From the NCBI GenBank assembly GCA_019750295.1, contig JAIEOS010000020.1:1-64000 (forward strand): a stretch of DNA of 64,000 nt, written 5' to 3'. Position 1 is the first letter of the stretch, and the number at the start of each line of letters is the position of its first letter. This document shows positions 1 to 8,251 of this stretch, in pieces. Origin of the DNA: Bdellovibrionales bacterium (GTDB lineage: Bacteria; Bdellovibrionota; Bdellovibrionia; Bdellovibrionales; JAGQZY01). Below the pieces are notes generated by a model. The model searched no databases, had not been told where the DNA came from, and worked only from the letters and a program-made list of their open reading frames with translations. Made by a program: the position numbers and the translations under genes.

Positions 1-16
1 GAATCAAAAGGGTATG

Positions 17-87
17 AAGGTTCCAGCTCCCTGCGTGCACTTTTCCACACCAGTTGTGGAAAAGTGCACGCAGGGAGCTGGAACCTT
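17..87. terminator. Long perfect hairpin upstream of rnhB
   Basis: Positions 17-49 are the exact reverse complement of 55-87, giving a 33-bp stem closed by the 5-base loop ccagt at 50-54. The right arm is followed by a short T run (88-89). It lies between the window edge and rnhB, so it most likely ends transcription of an upstream gene, possibly from both strands. The stem is much longer than an ordinary intrinsic terminator and has no long U tract, so a processing site or a repeat element is also possible. Confidence 0.6.
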
Positions 88-141
88 TTAAGATTGAAAC
101 TCTTTTGAAAAAGCGCCATTCTTTAATTCAGGGGAATCATC

Positions 142-768
142 TTGGCGAAACTTCGTAATTACAATTGGCGCGTGATTAAAGGGGCCGTCATTGGCGTGGA
201 TGAGGCGGGTCGCGGGTGTCTGGCGGGACCGGTCTACGCGGGTGCAGTCATCGTTCCCATCGATTTAAAAATTCCTGGTCTGACCGATTCTAAACTTTTA
301 AATTCCGAGAAGCGGAGTGAGCTCTTTGAAGTCATCCAAGAGAAATGCCTGTGGTCCTGCGGGATTGCAACGGCTCAAGAGATCGAAAGGATAAATATCC
401 TGCAAGCCTCCTTGCTCGCGATGAAGCGAGCCGTGGAGGGCTTGCAGCGCGAGGCTCAATTAATTTTGGTCGACGGGAAGTTTAAGATTCCTGGAGTTCA
501 ATTCCCGCAAGAAGCTTTGATTAAAGGTGAATTGCGAGCGATGCCGATTGCCGCCGCTTCAATTGTTGCAAAGGTGATGCGCGATCGCAGATTAATGGAA
601 CTCGCTCAACAATACCCACAGTATGGTTTCGAAATTCACAAAGGTTATGCAACGGAACTGCATCGCCAGAAAATTGCAGAGCATGGGCCCTGTGCAGAGC
701 ATAGAGTCACTTTTGCTGGCGTACGCGAGCACGTCCGCCTCGCACCTTCGCCAAGCCCTGCTTTGTGA
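142..768 (+). CDS. rnhB: Ribonuclease HII
   Basis: Cytoplasmic endonuclease that cuts the RNA strand of RNA-DNA hybrids and starts removal of single ribonucleotides misincorporated in DNA. The 208-residue product has the usual length. The N-terminal GVDEAGRG motif (first acidic residues), LAGPV, the TDSK segment, VDGK with another acidic residue, and ASIVAKVMRD near residue 145 are all RNase HII landmarks. The start is a TTG at 142, preceded by an AGGGGA Shine-Dalgarno about 6 bases upstream. It overlaps the YraN-type gene at its 3' end, a common rnhB-yraN arrangement in bacteria, so the two are probably co-transcribed. The call is firm. Confidence 0.96.
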   Translation: MAKLRNYNWRVIKGAVIGVDEAGRGCLAGPVYAGAVIVPIDLKIPGLTDSKLLNSEKRSELFEVIQEKCLWSCGIATAQEIERINILQASLLAMKRAVEGLQREAQLILVDGKFKIPGVQFPQEALIKGELRAMPIAAASIVAKVMRDRRLMELAQQYPQYGFEIHKGYATELHRQKIAEHGPCAEHRVTFAGVREHVRLAPSPSPAL

Positions 769-1063
769 AATTGAAGCCGCCCAATTTCTTTTGGGCGAGG
801 GATATTCATTGCTCTATCATCGTCGAAAAATTTGTCACGTGGAGGTCGATCTCATCGTAACTAAAGACGGTGTTGTGACTCTGGTCGAAGTCAAAACTCT
901 TGCAAGTTTTGATCATCTCTCGCACCGACTTTCGGCTTCGCAGAAGCAACGACTCCTCAGGGCTCGAGCGTGGTTCGAAAACTACTACCGAGTCCCCACG
1001 GAGCTGAGCCTTGTGGTCGTGCCTTCGGATCTTGGAGGGATTCAGAGCTTCTTGGTAACATAA
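683..1063 (+). CDS. YraN family (UPF0102) nuclease-fold protein
   Basis: Small cytoplasmic protein of the YraN/UPF0102 family, which has an endonuclease-like fold but no firmly established role. The diagnostic core is visible: GEGYSLLYHRRK, VEVDLIV, then VTLVEVKT, equivalent to the E-V-D-L-I ... V-E-V-K nuclease motif. The reading frame is open from 623, but that start lies deep in rnhB with no Shine-Dalgarno. ATG 683 (weak GCAGAG upstream) or TTG 713 fit family length better; I chose 683 with low certainty about the start. The rnhB-yraN neighbourhood is conserved in many genomes and supports the identity. The stop is followed by a 16-base sequence repeated at 30776. Confidence 0.85.
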   Translation: MGPVQSIESLLLAYASTSASHLRQALLCEIEAAQFLLGEGYSLLYHRRKICHVEVDLIVTKDGVVTLVEVKTLASFDHLSHRLSASQKQRLLRARAWFENYYRVPTELSLVVVPSDLGGIQSFLVT

Positions 1064-1129
1064 TAATTCTAAGGCTTTTCTTTTTCCTCACATTCCTATT
1101 TTTCTAGTGTTAGATTTTAGGCGAATCCT

Positions 1130-2038
1130 ATGCAATTTTTAGCCAAAGCCTTTCCTGAGCAAAAAGACGAACTCCTGCGCGAGATCCAGCAGCGCGGTGG
1201 CCATGTCGTGCAAGAGTATACCGAGTTTGTCGTTTACTCTGGCTTTAAAGAACGCCCTCTCTGGGCGCAGTTTGTGGGCGCTGATCCCTACCTTCACAAG
1301 TTTGAATCCATCTCCGACGGAGCAGAGCATTTGCTCTCGATGCAAAAGCGTTGGTGTTCGTTGTCGTCGCGAGAGCACCGTCGCGCCGAACTGATTCAAG
1401 AAAAAGTCTTCCGCTATAAAATTCCTCAATTTAAATTTTTACAAGACATTCCTGAGCAAAGCTGGGGCTTCTGGAGTTTGATTGAAAAAAATGAGATGGT
1501 GGTCTGCCGGAAGATCGATACACCAGTCCCCCTCGGAGAGTTTCAGTTTGTAGAAACAAAAGAGCCGCCGTCACGGGCGTATCTCAAATTGTGGGAAGCC
1601 ATCACTCGATGGAAAGTAGGTCCGAACGCCGGCGAATACGTTGTGGATCTTGGCGCCTGTCCTGGAGGTTGGACATGGGTCCTCGCGCAGATGGACTGTA
1701 AGGTAACGGCGGTCGATAAAGCGGCGCTGGATCCCAAAGTCATGGCCATGGATAATGTTACTTATCTCAAAAAAGATGCGTTCAAAATGACCGAGGTCGA
1801 ACTCGGAAATCCTCAGTGGATATTTAGCGATATTATCTGTTATCCCAAAGATCTGTATGACTTGGTGATGACCTGGCGTGAGCGCGGGGTCAAAAACTTT
1901 ATTTGCACTCTTAAATTTAAAGGGGAGACGGACTGGGAGTCGATTCGTAAATTCGAAAAGATTCCGGGTGGAAAATTAGTCCACCTGTGCGCCAACAAAC
2001 ACGAGTTGACGTTTATTAGCTTCCAAAAAGAAAATTAA
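1130..2038 (+). CDS. RlmM-like 23S rRNA 2'-O-ribose methyltransferase
   Basis: SAM-dependent RNA 2'-O-methyltransferase of the FtsJ/RlmM type. RlmM of E. coli methylates C2498 of 23S rRNA; the same target is inferred here. The N-terminal ~150 residues would be the substrate-binding part. The Rossmann SAM site is DLGACPGGW near residue 177, followed by VTAVDKAAL, an acidic catalytic residue in IFSDII, a lysine in TLKFKGE and a glutamate in KHELTF, matching the K-D-K-E tetrad of this family. At 302 residues it is somewhat shorter than E. coli RlmM (about 366). Its 3' end overlaps convergent lptD by 23 bases, leaving no room for a separate terminator. Confidence 0.85.
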   Translation: MQFLAKAFPEQKDELLREIQQRGGHVVQEYTEFVVYSGFKERPLWAQFVGADPYLHKFESISDGAEHLLSMQKRWCSLSSREHRRAELIQEKVFRYKIPQFKFLQDIPEQSWGFWSLIEKNEMVVCRKIDTPVPLGEFQFVETKEPPSRAYLKLWEAITRWKVGPNAGEYVVDLGACPGGWTWVLAQMDCKVTAVDKAALDPKVMAMDNVTYLKKDAFKMTEVELGNPQWIFSDIICYPKDLYDLVMTWRERGVKNFICTLKFKGETDWESIRKFEKIPGGKLVHLCANKHELTFISFQKEN

Positions 2039-4271
2039 AGCCCACCTTCGTACCGAAGTTGTCAGCATCGAGAACCTTAAAGAGATCCAAATTAAAGTTC
2101 CAACAACGCCCCGGAGGCGTCAGCGCGGTACTAATCAACCAGCTCTTAAATTCAGACTCAACAAATGAGTATTGAATATTGCCTGAGATTGTAATGTAGG
2201 AAACATTGGCCCCGGCACTTAAGAAGGCGCTCTCACGACGCTCATTAAACTTAACATCGATAGGGCGAGCGGGGATATTGAGATAGTTGGAATAGATCAC
2301 TTCGGCAAAGGTCGCTTCGGTCAAAGAGGTTCTCAGTCTCGTTGTGACGTTGGTCACCTTGTGATTAGGAAATGTGAAAGTCTCGGTGATACTGTCGATG
2401 CCTCTCCAGCGCACGGAAGTGAACGTACGAATATCTTGCCATGGAATTCCATTGGGTTTATCGGCCTCTTGCATGTCGTAGGCTTGAGAGACTCGAAAGA
2501 GAAAAGCTTGATCGTAACTATTCCATTCGTTCTTAGTCACAATGCGGTTGGAGATCGCTAAGTTCAATAGTCTTCGTCCAATCACGCGATCTTCGTAATC
2601 AAATTGTAAGCCTCGTCCCGCGAGAGTGAGATCCTGATTCTGTAGAGGCTGCGTCTCTAGGAAGAACGGAATCTGATCCTGACTACCGAAGAAAGGGTGA
2701 TTGGTCTGATTCAGTTGAGGAATAGCTTGAAAGCTCAGTTCCGGAATGATCGAGTGTCGAAAGGACGTCTTTCCTTCGGTCGTGTAAACACGGCTAAATT
2801 CGGTGGATGTGTTTACGCCGTAGGTGGCATAACTACGGCGAGGAAAAATATCAAATTCGTCCACAATGGGAGGGGTCGTCGCGGGATTCAGATCCGATTG
2901 AGCTCCTAAAAGATATTGCGTGTGGCGATAAGATAAGAAGGGTGTAAAGTCCACTCGATTGCCAAAAAGCCGAAACGTCGCGTACAAGTGAGGCTGTAAA
3001 TCTAAACGCTGACCGGTACGAACCTTGTCATTATTGGGATTAAAAATTCCGTTACTGAGATTAGCGCTGTAGGAGCCATCCGGTTGAAGTGTATCGAAAC
3101 CATTTCCGGAGCGGGCCAGGTTAATGTATTGCGAATCGAATTTAAAATACAAAGGGAACGATTGGAAAAGTCTCTTGTCGGTGATGGAAAAACGAATCTC
3201 CGGTAAGCGATGGACCGAGTTTTCCTTACTCTCGTCGATCGAGTTCTGAATCAAGCTGAGATAATAACTTGTATCTAAGCTCAAGTGATATCCAGCATGA
3301 TTCTTAGTGATCGAGGTTCGCGTGTCGAGAGCGGATTCACCGACGAAGTTAAAGTGGTATTGGAAATCTTTGACGTAGTCCACATCCGAAGTCAGGTTCA
3401 CGGTAGTGCGCTGGATGTAGTCATTTGGTAAATCGAAATAGTGAGAATAGGTGGTGAACCATCGCGTTCGATTGCCGCTGACTTTATCCCTAAGCCAACC
3501 TCCATTGAATTCTCCGCTGGATTTTTCCGAGAGCATGTAGCGATAGTTTGTGAGCAACTGAACTCCTCGTCGCGAGAGATAGCGAGGAGTGAGCGTTAAA
3601 TCCTGACTGCGATTGATGGCCCAAAAGAAAGGGAGATCCAAAGAGAGTCCATCTCGATTGGTTTGTCCAAAAGATGGGGTCAATACGCCCGTTTGTCTCT
3701 CGTTTTTAAGAGGTACGATAAGGTAGGGCATATAGAGTGTGGGAAACTCAAGAAAGTTCAGCCATGGGTTGGAGATAAAGGCATAACCCTCCATCGTGGC
3801 ATCGATACGATCTGCAGTGAAACTCCACGAGGTGGGACATGTGGTACAGCTCGTGAGATACGCATCATTTACTATAAATTTATCGGGCCCGGTTTTTTCG
3901 ATGTACTCGCCCTGCAAGAGAATTTGCCCGGAGAGGATCACGCCACCGTAGATGTGACCTTTTTCATTCTCAAAATTATAAACGATTTTATCGGCTTGAA
4001 TGGTCGATTTGCCGGACTTCATTAAAACATTGCCGACCGCGATGACTTCGTTTTTGGACCACAATACGATCGCCTCGTTGCAAGAAATGTAGTTTTGATC
4101 GAACACCACCTGGACATTGTCTCGCAAAATGGAAATGCCTTTTTCGTTATCTCTCTCCATAAAATCGGCATTAATCAGGATCTTCTGACTGGGATTCTTG
4201 GTCAGCGACGGTGCACCGTGTGCGGAGCTGAGTAAAATGACTGAAAAAAGGAATGAGAGTAGGGCCTTCAT
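2016..4271 (-). CDS. lptD: LPS-assembly outer-membrane protein LptD
   Basis: Outer-membrane beta-barrel that, with lipoprotein LptE, inserts lipopolysaccharide into the outer leaflet. Residues 1-20 form a Sec signal peptide (MKALLSF ... SSAHGA). Residues ~30-190 are the periplasmic OstA/LptA-like jellyroll (NADFMERDNEKGIS, VYNFENEKGHIYG). The barrel follows, with the typical PYLIVPLKNERQTGVLTPSFG segment and regularly alternating beta strands to the C-terminus, which ends in an aromatic strand (VGFNFLFGS). A CTTCP pair sits near the domain boundary. An in-frame TTG at 4283 has a better upstream AGG, so the start is 4271 or 4283. Convergent and overlapping with the RlmM-like gene. Confidence 0.93.
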   Translation of the reverse strand: MKALLSFLFSVILLSSAHGAPSLTKNPSQKILINADFMERDNEKGISILRDNVQVVFDQNYISCNEAIVLWSKNEVIAVGNVLMKSGKSTIQADKIVYNFENEKGHIYGGVILSGQILLQGEYIEKTGPDKFIVNDAYLTSCTTCPTSWSFTADRIDATMEGYAFISNPWLNFLEFPTLYMPYLIVPLKNERQTGVLTPSFGQTNRDGLSLDLPFFWAINRSQDLTLTPRYLSRRGVQLLTNYRYMLSEKSSGEFNGGWLRDKVSGNRTRWFTTYSHYFDLPNDYIQRTTVNLTSDVDYVKDFQYHFNFVGESALDTRTSITKNHAGYHLSLDTSYYLSLIQNSIDESKENSVHRLPEIRFSITDKRLFQSFPLYFKFDSQYINLARSGNGFDTLQPDGSYSANLSNGIFNPNNDKVRTGQRLDLQPHLYATFRLFGNRVDFTPFLSYRHTQYLLGAQSDLNPATTPPIVDEFDIFPRRSYATYGVNTSTEFSRVYTTEGKTSFRHSIIPELSFQAIPQLNQTNHPFFGSQDQIPFFLETQPLQNQDLTLAGRGLQFDYEDRVIGRRLLNLAISNRIVTKNEWNSYDQAFLFRVSQAYDMQEADKPNGIPWQDIRTFTSVRWRGIDSITETFTFPNHKVTNVTTRLRTSLTEATFAEVIYSNYLNIPARPIDVKFNERRESAFLSAGANVSYITISGNIQYSFVESEFKSWLISTALTPPGRCWNFNLDLFKVLDADNFGTKVGFNFLFGS

Positions 4272-4499
4272 GAAGTGACACAAGCGTACCTAATTTATGA
4301 GGTTTTGGGTATAAACGTCGTCGCCCGACGCGCAGCTTTTAGTTCGCTGAGAGGATAAATTTTTTAAAATGAAGGTTGGGTGTTCTTTCCACCTTTGCTC
4401 AATTTATAATCAGACAGGACCAAGCCTAGTCTAGACTTTCTCAAATTGAGACACCCAGCTCGAATTAAGACCATAGTAAAGTGGAGGGCGCTGGTTTTT

Positions 4500-4527
4500 T
4501 TGAAAACGCGCACCAGAATGATATACT
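4500..4527 (+). promoter_or_regulatory. Candidate sigma-70 promoter of the STAS gene
   Basis: TTGAAA at 4500-4505 and TATACT at 4522-4527 are separated by 16 bases. A strong GGGGGGA ribosome-binding site follows at about 4539-4545, before ATG 4550. Both hexamers are close to consensus and nothing else lies between lptD and the gene. Confidence 0.6.
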
Positions 4528-4549
4528 GTGATTTATCCGGGGGGAAATA

Positions 4550-4906
4550 ATGCAAGCTAAAGTGAACCATAAGAATGGTGTTGTTGTCGTTAATCTTAAA
4601 GGTTTTATTGATTTCGAAACGGCTCAGCCTTTTCGAGATGCCTGCATGAAGTCTTTTAATAAATCGGGAAAAAAAGTTGTCTTTAATCTTGAAGGCTTAA
4701 ATTTTGTGGGTTCCAACGGAATTCTTCCGTTCGTCGAAACGTTAAATGACATCTGCGATCAGAACAATATCGAAGTCAAATTCTGCAAAGTCAGTTCGGA
4801 ATTCCAGAAAATCTTTAAAGCTAGTCCGCTTCGCGACGTCGAAATCTACACCGACGAACAAGGCGCTATCAGCGCACTTCAAAAATCAGAGCCCCAGGTT
4901 TCTTAA
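4550..4906 (+). CDS. STAS-domain anti-anti-sigma-factor-like protein
   Basis: Single STAS domain of 118 residues covering the whole protein, the size of anti-sigma-factor antagonists such as SpoIIAA/RsbV. These bind a kinase/anti-sigma partner and are switched by phosphorylation of a serine at the start of a helix. Here that position is Ser55 in NFVGSNGI, following the family pattern of a strand, then S-x-G. No kinase or phosphatase partner is encoded nearby, so the partner is unknown. It stands alone with its own promoter and is convergent with the coiled-coil gene across a 300-base gap. Confidence 0.85.
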   Translation: MQAKVNHKNGVVVVNLKGFIDFETAQPFRDACMKSFNKSGKKVVFNLEGLNFVGSNGILPFVETLNDICDQNNIEVKFCKVSSEFQKIFKASPLRDVEIYTDEQGAISALQKSEPQVS

Positions 4907-5114
4907 AGACATAGTCCAAACCATTTACTGCTTTCGTCGTAAGTGAAGAAGTGGTTTGTGGCACTTCACCGTCCCTCGCATTCACATCCAACGATGAGTT
5001 TGAGCGGATCTATCCATCCATGAGAGGGTTGTCGTCTTGGCGTCCGGTCAAGCCGAACTAAGCCAGATTTTCTATTTTGATCTCATCCCCAAAAAAATCT
5101 CACACAAACAGAAA

Positions 5115-5200
5115 GCCCAAGGGGCAAGGATGCCCCGCGCGTAAGGCCTCCACGGAAGGAGACATCGAGAATAATTCCTAGGGACCACTGTCGCTAGGAG
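5115..5200 (+). other. Candidate structured RNA in a 300-base gap
   Basis: The gap 4907-5206 between convergent genes has no plausible reading frame but several nested stems: ggggca/tgcccc (5121-5126/5131-5136, loop agga), an enclosing GCC/GGC (5115-5117/5145-5147), ctcc/ggag (5148-5151/5158-5161) and tcctag/ctagga (5176-5181/5194-5199). The stretch gcgcgtaaggcctcc resembles the GACGCAAAGCCUCC core of GEMM-I cyclic-di-GMP riboswitches, but the GAAA tetraloop and other invariant parts are not evident. It could be a standalone RNA or just a terminator region. Confidence 0.2.
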
Positions 5201-5206
5201 ATTCAA

Positions 5207-6295
5207 CTAGGGTTCCATGTCGTGATTTTGCAAAAGGAACTTTTTAAAGTATTCGTCTTCGGTTCCGGTGGCGGCGATCTTATGATGCAGTTGGAGCGCG
5301 AGCTCGCGGTTGAGTTTGTTAAGAGCGGTATTTTTTGTTTTCTCTTTTTCGAATTCGCCCTGAAGTTTGTACCAAAGATTTTGCAGGTTTTCGACTTGCT
5401 TTTCGAGTTCGTTGTTGTCTCGTTGTAAAGACGCCGCTGTGGCTTCCAAAGTTTGGAGTTGAGTGCCCGCGTGATGTCTTTCCTGGGTGATGGCCTTATA
5501 GGCCGCACGCAGGTTTTGGAGCTCTTGGTTTTGTTGAGCTAATGTCTGATGGATCTCCTTCACGGCGTGCTCTTTTTCGCGCTCTTTGACGATCAAAGCG
5601 TTTTCTAACTCGGCTTTTTCTTCAATGACCTTCTGGTTGAAATCGACCTGAGTTTTTAACTTTTTAATGGTTTCTTCTAAAGCGGTAATACCATCGGTTT
5701 TAGCTGTGAGCTGATTTTTAAGAGCTAAGAGGTCCTCTTCCTTGCGTTGAATATAGGTGCAGAGTTCGTCGATTTTGCTCTTAAAATAATTGTTTTCGTC
5801 GCGAATTTTAATATTTTCCTGCTCGAGAGGAATGAGTTTTTTCAGTTCCGTGATCTGCGCATTCAGATCTGTCATCATCTTGTTGGCTTCGGATTCCTTT
5901 TTTTGCCCCAGCGCAAAAGTCTCGTTATAGCGGAGCTCTAAAAGGCTCAATTCTCGATTTGAAGATTCAAGTTGAGTTTGGAGATCGCGCACCTTTTCCG
6001 ATTGAGTTTGATCCTTCTCAATGAAGATTTCGTTTTGCTGTTGAAGGGTTTGCATCTGTTTTTCAAGCTGAACGGTTTTGTCTTCGAAATCTAAAGCACG
6101 TCGCTCAAGGACCGCGTTTCTGCGGATTTGCACCTTGAGGCGAGCCATGAGATCTTCAGTTTGAGACAGCAAAGTCTCTACCGTGGCGGAGTGAATCACA
6201 CTCAATGGAACTTTGGATAAGTCGGGAGGTTCTGGAATTTGGGAAGGTAAAGGAATAGGTACAAATTCGTTCTTTTCAAACTCGGTCTCAGTCAT
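5207..6295 (-). CDS. Coiled-coil protein of unknown function
   Basis: A 362-residue cytoplasmic protein with no signal peptide or membrane segment. After a proline-rich N-terminus (residues 10-30, PIPLPSQIPEPPDL), residues ~40-340 are one long stretch rich in E, K, Q and L with heptad-like spacing, typical of a parallel coiled coil. I recognise no enzymatic motif. The start ATG has a good GGAGGA site (ggaggatct). It is divergent from the sigma-28-controlled membrane-protein gene across about 140 bases. A structural or scaffold role is the most one can infer. Confidence 0.8.
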   Translation of the reverse strand: MTETEFEKNEFVPIPLPSQIPEPPDLSKVPLSVIHSATVETLLSQTEDLMARLKVQIRRNAVLERRALDFEDKTVQLEKQMQTLQQQNEIFIEKDQTQSEKVRDLQTQLESSNRELSLLELRYNETFALGQKKESEANKMMTDLNAQITELKKLIPLEQENIKIRDENNYFKSKIDELCTYIQRKEEDLLALKNQLTAKTDGITALEETIKKLKTQVDFNQKVIEEKAELENALIVKEREKEHAVKEIHQTLAQQNQELQNLRAAYKAITQERHHAGTQLQTLEATAASLQRDNNELEKQVENLQNLWYKLQGEFEKEKTKNTALNKLNRELALQLHHKIAATGTEDEYFKKFLLQNHDMEP

Positions 6296-6402
6296 AGATC
6301 CTCCGTGATAATGACTTGTACTGATCGAATGACCAGTAGGAATATTGTGTCAGGCCTTAAGGCGGTGTGTCTATAAGTAATTCTTTCTGCTGACGCGGCT
6401 CT

Positions 6403-6429
6403 TAAATTTTCTCCGTAAATCGCCGATAA
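6403..6429 (+). promoter_or_regulatory. Sigma-28 (FliA-type) promoter
   Basis: TAAATTTT (6403-6410), exactly 11 bases, then GCCGATAA (6422-6429). The flagellar sigma-28 consensus is TAAAGTTT-N11-GCCGATAA, so this matches 15 of 16 positions with the right spacing. The predicted transcription start is about 6436, next to ATG 6437, so the transcript may have no leader. Confidence 0.75.
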
Positions 6430-6436
6430 GTGACCG

Positions 6437-7018
6437 ATGGCGAATGTTTTATTGACCAAAGAAACACAAAAAGGAACGACAAAGGGTTCAGGAAAAAAAC
6501 TCTTGGCCTTTAAAAACCTTGAGAAAAGACTGGAAGAACTTCTTAACGAAGAGGGCCCCAAGTCTCGAGTTTCCTTTGGCTTTATGGTTTTAAACTGTGT
6601 TGTTCAGGGGAACTATGAGCGGGCTCTCTCCGAGCTCGACAGCACGGCGATGGGAATTGAGGGTTATCCGGAATTCACGGAGAAATCTTCGCGCTACATC
6701 GAGCACGCTAAAAGTCTAGTGCTCGCCATTAAAACTAAAAAAGAGATTGGCCTTTCTCCGCACATCAATAAATCCAAACAAAAAGAGCTCGGCGATCGCA
6801 TCGCCGAGCATTTTATGGATTTAAAAAAATGCATCATCATCATCGAAAAAATAGAAAAAGGAATTCGCGCCAAGGATTTGGGATCCTCAGTATATATTAT
6901 TGTATCGCTTTATTTTAGCGTGGTCGGGCTGTTTGTCGCTTGCTTGGTTGCATATCTATGGCCAGAGATCAAAGATCTACCTTGGGATAGTATTCAAGAA
7001 TACTTCTGGCCCGAGTAG
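6437..7018 (+). CDS. Tail-anchored membrane protein of unknown function
   Basis: A 193-residue protein with a soluble, lysine-rich helical N-terminal ~150 residues. One hydrophobic segment follows near residues 153-175 (YIIVSLYFSVVGLFVACLVAYLW), with a short acidic tail, suggesting a cytoplasmic domain tethered to the inner membrane by its C-terminus. No known domain is recognised. It lies directly behind a near-perfect sigma-28 promoter, so it is probably expressed with flagellar/motile-phase genes. There is no Shine-Dalgarno before ATG 6437, consistent with leaderless translation. It converges on the VKOR-DsbA gene with a 1-base gap. Confidence 0.8.
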   Translation: MANVLLTKETQKGTTKGSGKKLLAFKNLEKRLEELLNEEGPKSRVSFGFMVLNCVVQGNYERALSELDSTAMGIEGYPEFTEKSSRYIEHAKSLVLAIKTKKEIGLSPHINKSKQKELGDRIAEHFMDLKKCIIIIEKIEKGIRAKDLGSSVYIIVSLYFSVVGLFVACLVAYLWPEIKDLPWDSIQEYFWPE

Positions 7019-7019
7019 A

Positions 7020-8225
7020 TTACTTCACATCTTCTAAAAGCACTTCACCATGAATCGCCTGCAGAATTGATAAATTCGCAGCGCCTTTTGTTAATCTTTT
7101 ATTAATGAAAATTGTAGGAGTGGAATTGATTTTTAAAGTTTTCGAAGCGTATTCTTTTTGTTTCACCATCGCTTCATAGGTTTGAGGATCTTTAAGACAA
7201 GAAACGATTTTTTCACCATCTAGGAACCGAGAGCGAACAACTTCGGCGAGAACGGGGCTTAAACCCTCTTTAGCGAGATCAGATACGGGGTCCTTGTAAA
7301 GCAGCGCTTGGCGATGAAAAAGAGCTTCGTTAGTTTCATAACCGCTCCCTTGTTGATTGGCGCAGTACGAGAACAGCGCCAGTTCGCAACTTTTTCCATA
7401 GGATCCATTCACTTTTTCGCAGCCATCCAATGGGAAGGCTTGAAATATAAATTCGACGTCGGGGTTCCCCTTGAGGAAGGTATCGATCTTTGCAGACGCC
7501 ACCATGCAGTGACCGCAGAGGAAATCGGCGTACTCAATAATTTGCATCTTAGCTCCCTCAGCGCCCTTACGGATAGGGGAGAAGACTTCGATTTGAGTTT
7601 CGGGTGTTTGTTTCCATGTGCTAATGATCAGGTCGTACATTTCGCGAGCTTCCCGATTCTCGTATTTATTAATCGAGATTTTGCCGGAGGCGAAACTCAA
7701 TGCAAAAACGATAAATCCAACGATCGCGAGTGAGCGATAGGCCGCCGGTGTAAATATATTTTTGCGTGGGAAAATCATGAGCGCCGAAATGATAGAAAGA
7801 AACGAAAGAACATAAGCGGCCGTACAGAAGGGGCAAAGAGTTTTTAATATGACAAGCGAAATGGTGGCCATCACTATACTGGCAAGCACAGCGATACCCG
7901 TTAAGCTAAGAACAATAGTTCCGTCGTTAGAACGAGCTTCGTCGGAAGAGCTAAGGAGGAAGTACTTCAGGGTAAAAAACAAAGCGACCAGTGCCGTCAT
8001 AATCCCGAAAAATGCGATGGGGATTCCAAACAATTCGGAGTAGCTACTCGAAATCGCAGCGTTACAGTTGATAGTGCTCGAGACGTTACACATCTGATCG
8101 CCAGCTTCCATACTGTATTTGGTCACCAAATGCAGGCGAGCAAGATAGAAGTGAACTCCCGCAGCAAGGGCGAGACTGATTATTAAAGTAAGACTTGAAG
8201 GGTTGGTAATTTTTGTTGTACGCAT
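7020..8225 (-). CDS. VKOR-DsbA fusion, disulfide-bond formation
   Basis: Inner-membrane fusion that should form disulfides in exported proteins. The N-terminal half is a vitamin-K-epoxide-reductase-type quinone reductase with four or more membrane helices, the loop cysteines Cys46 and Cys54 (MCNVSSTINC) and the active-site C131-P-F-C134. The C-terminal half (from ~residue 215) is a periplasmic DsbA-like thioredoxin fold with C237-G-H-C240 and the cis-proline segment STPTIFIN. VKOR would reoxidise the DsbA half using quinone, replacing DsbB. Many cysteine-containing exported proteins in this window are possible substrates. The start codons of this gene and the divergent ChaN-like gene lie close together. 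Confidence 0.9.
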   Translation of the reverse strand: MRTTKITNPSSLTLIISLALAAGVHFYLARLHLVTKYSMEAGDQMCNVSSTINCNAAISSSYSELFGIPIAFFGIMTALVALFFTLKYFLLSSSDEARSNDGTIVLSLTGIAVLASIVMATISLVILKTLCPFCTAAYVLSFLSIISALMIFPRKNIFTPAAYRSLAIVGFIVFALSFASGKISINKYENREAREMYDLIISTWKQTPETQIEVFSPIRKGAEGAKMQIIEYADFLCGHCMVASAKIDTFLKGNPDVEFIFQAFPLDGCEKVNGSYGKSCELALFSYCANQQGSGYETNEALFHRQALLYKDPVSDLAKEGLSPVLAEVVRSRFLDGEKIVSCLKDPQTYEAMVKQKEYASKTLKINSTPTIFINKRLTKGAANLSILQAIHGEVLLEDVK

Positions 8226-8251
8226 GCTCTCTCTTTTCTAATCTTGATACT

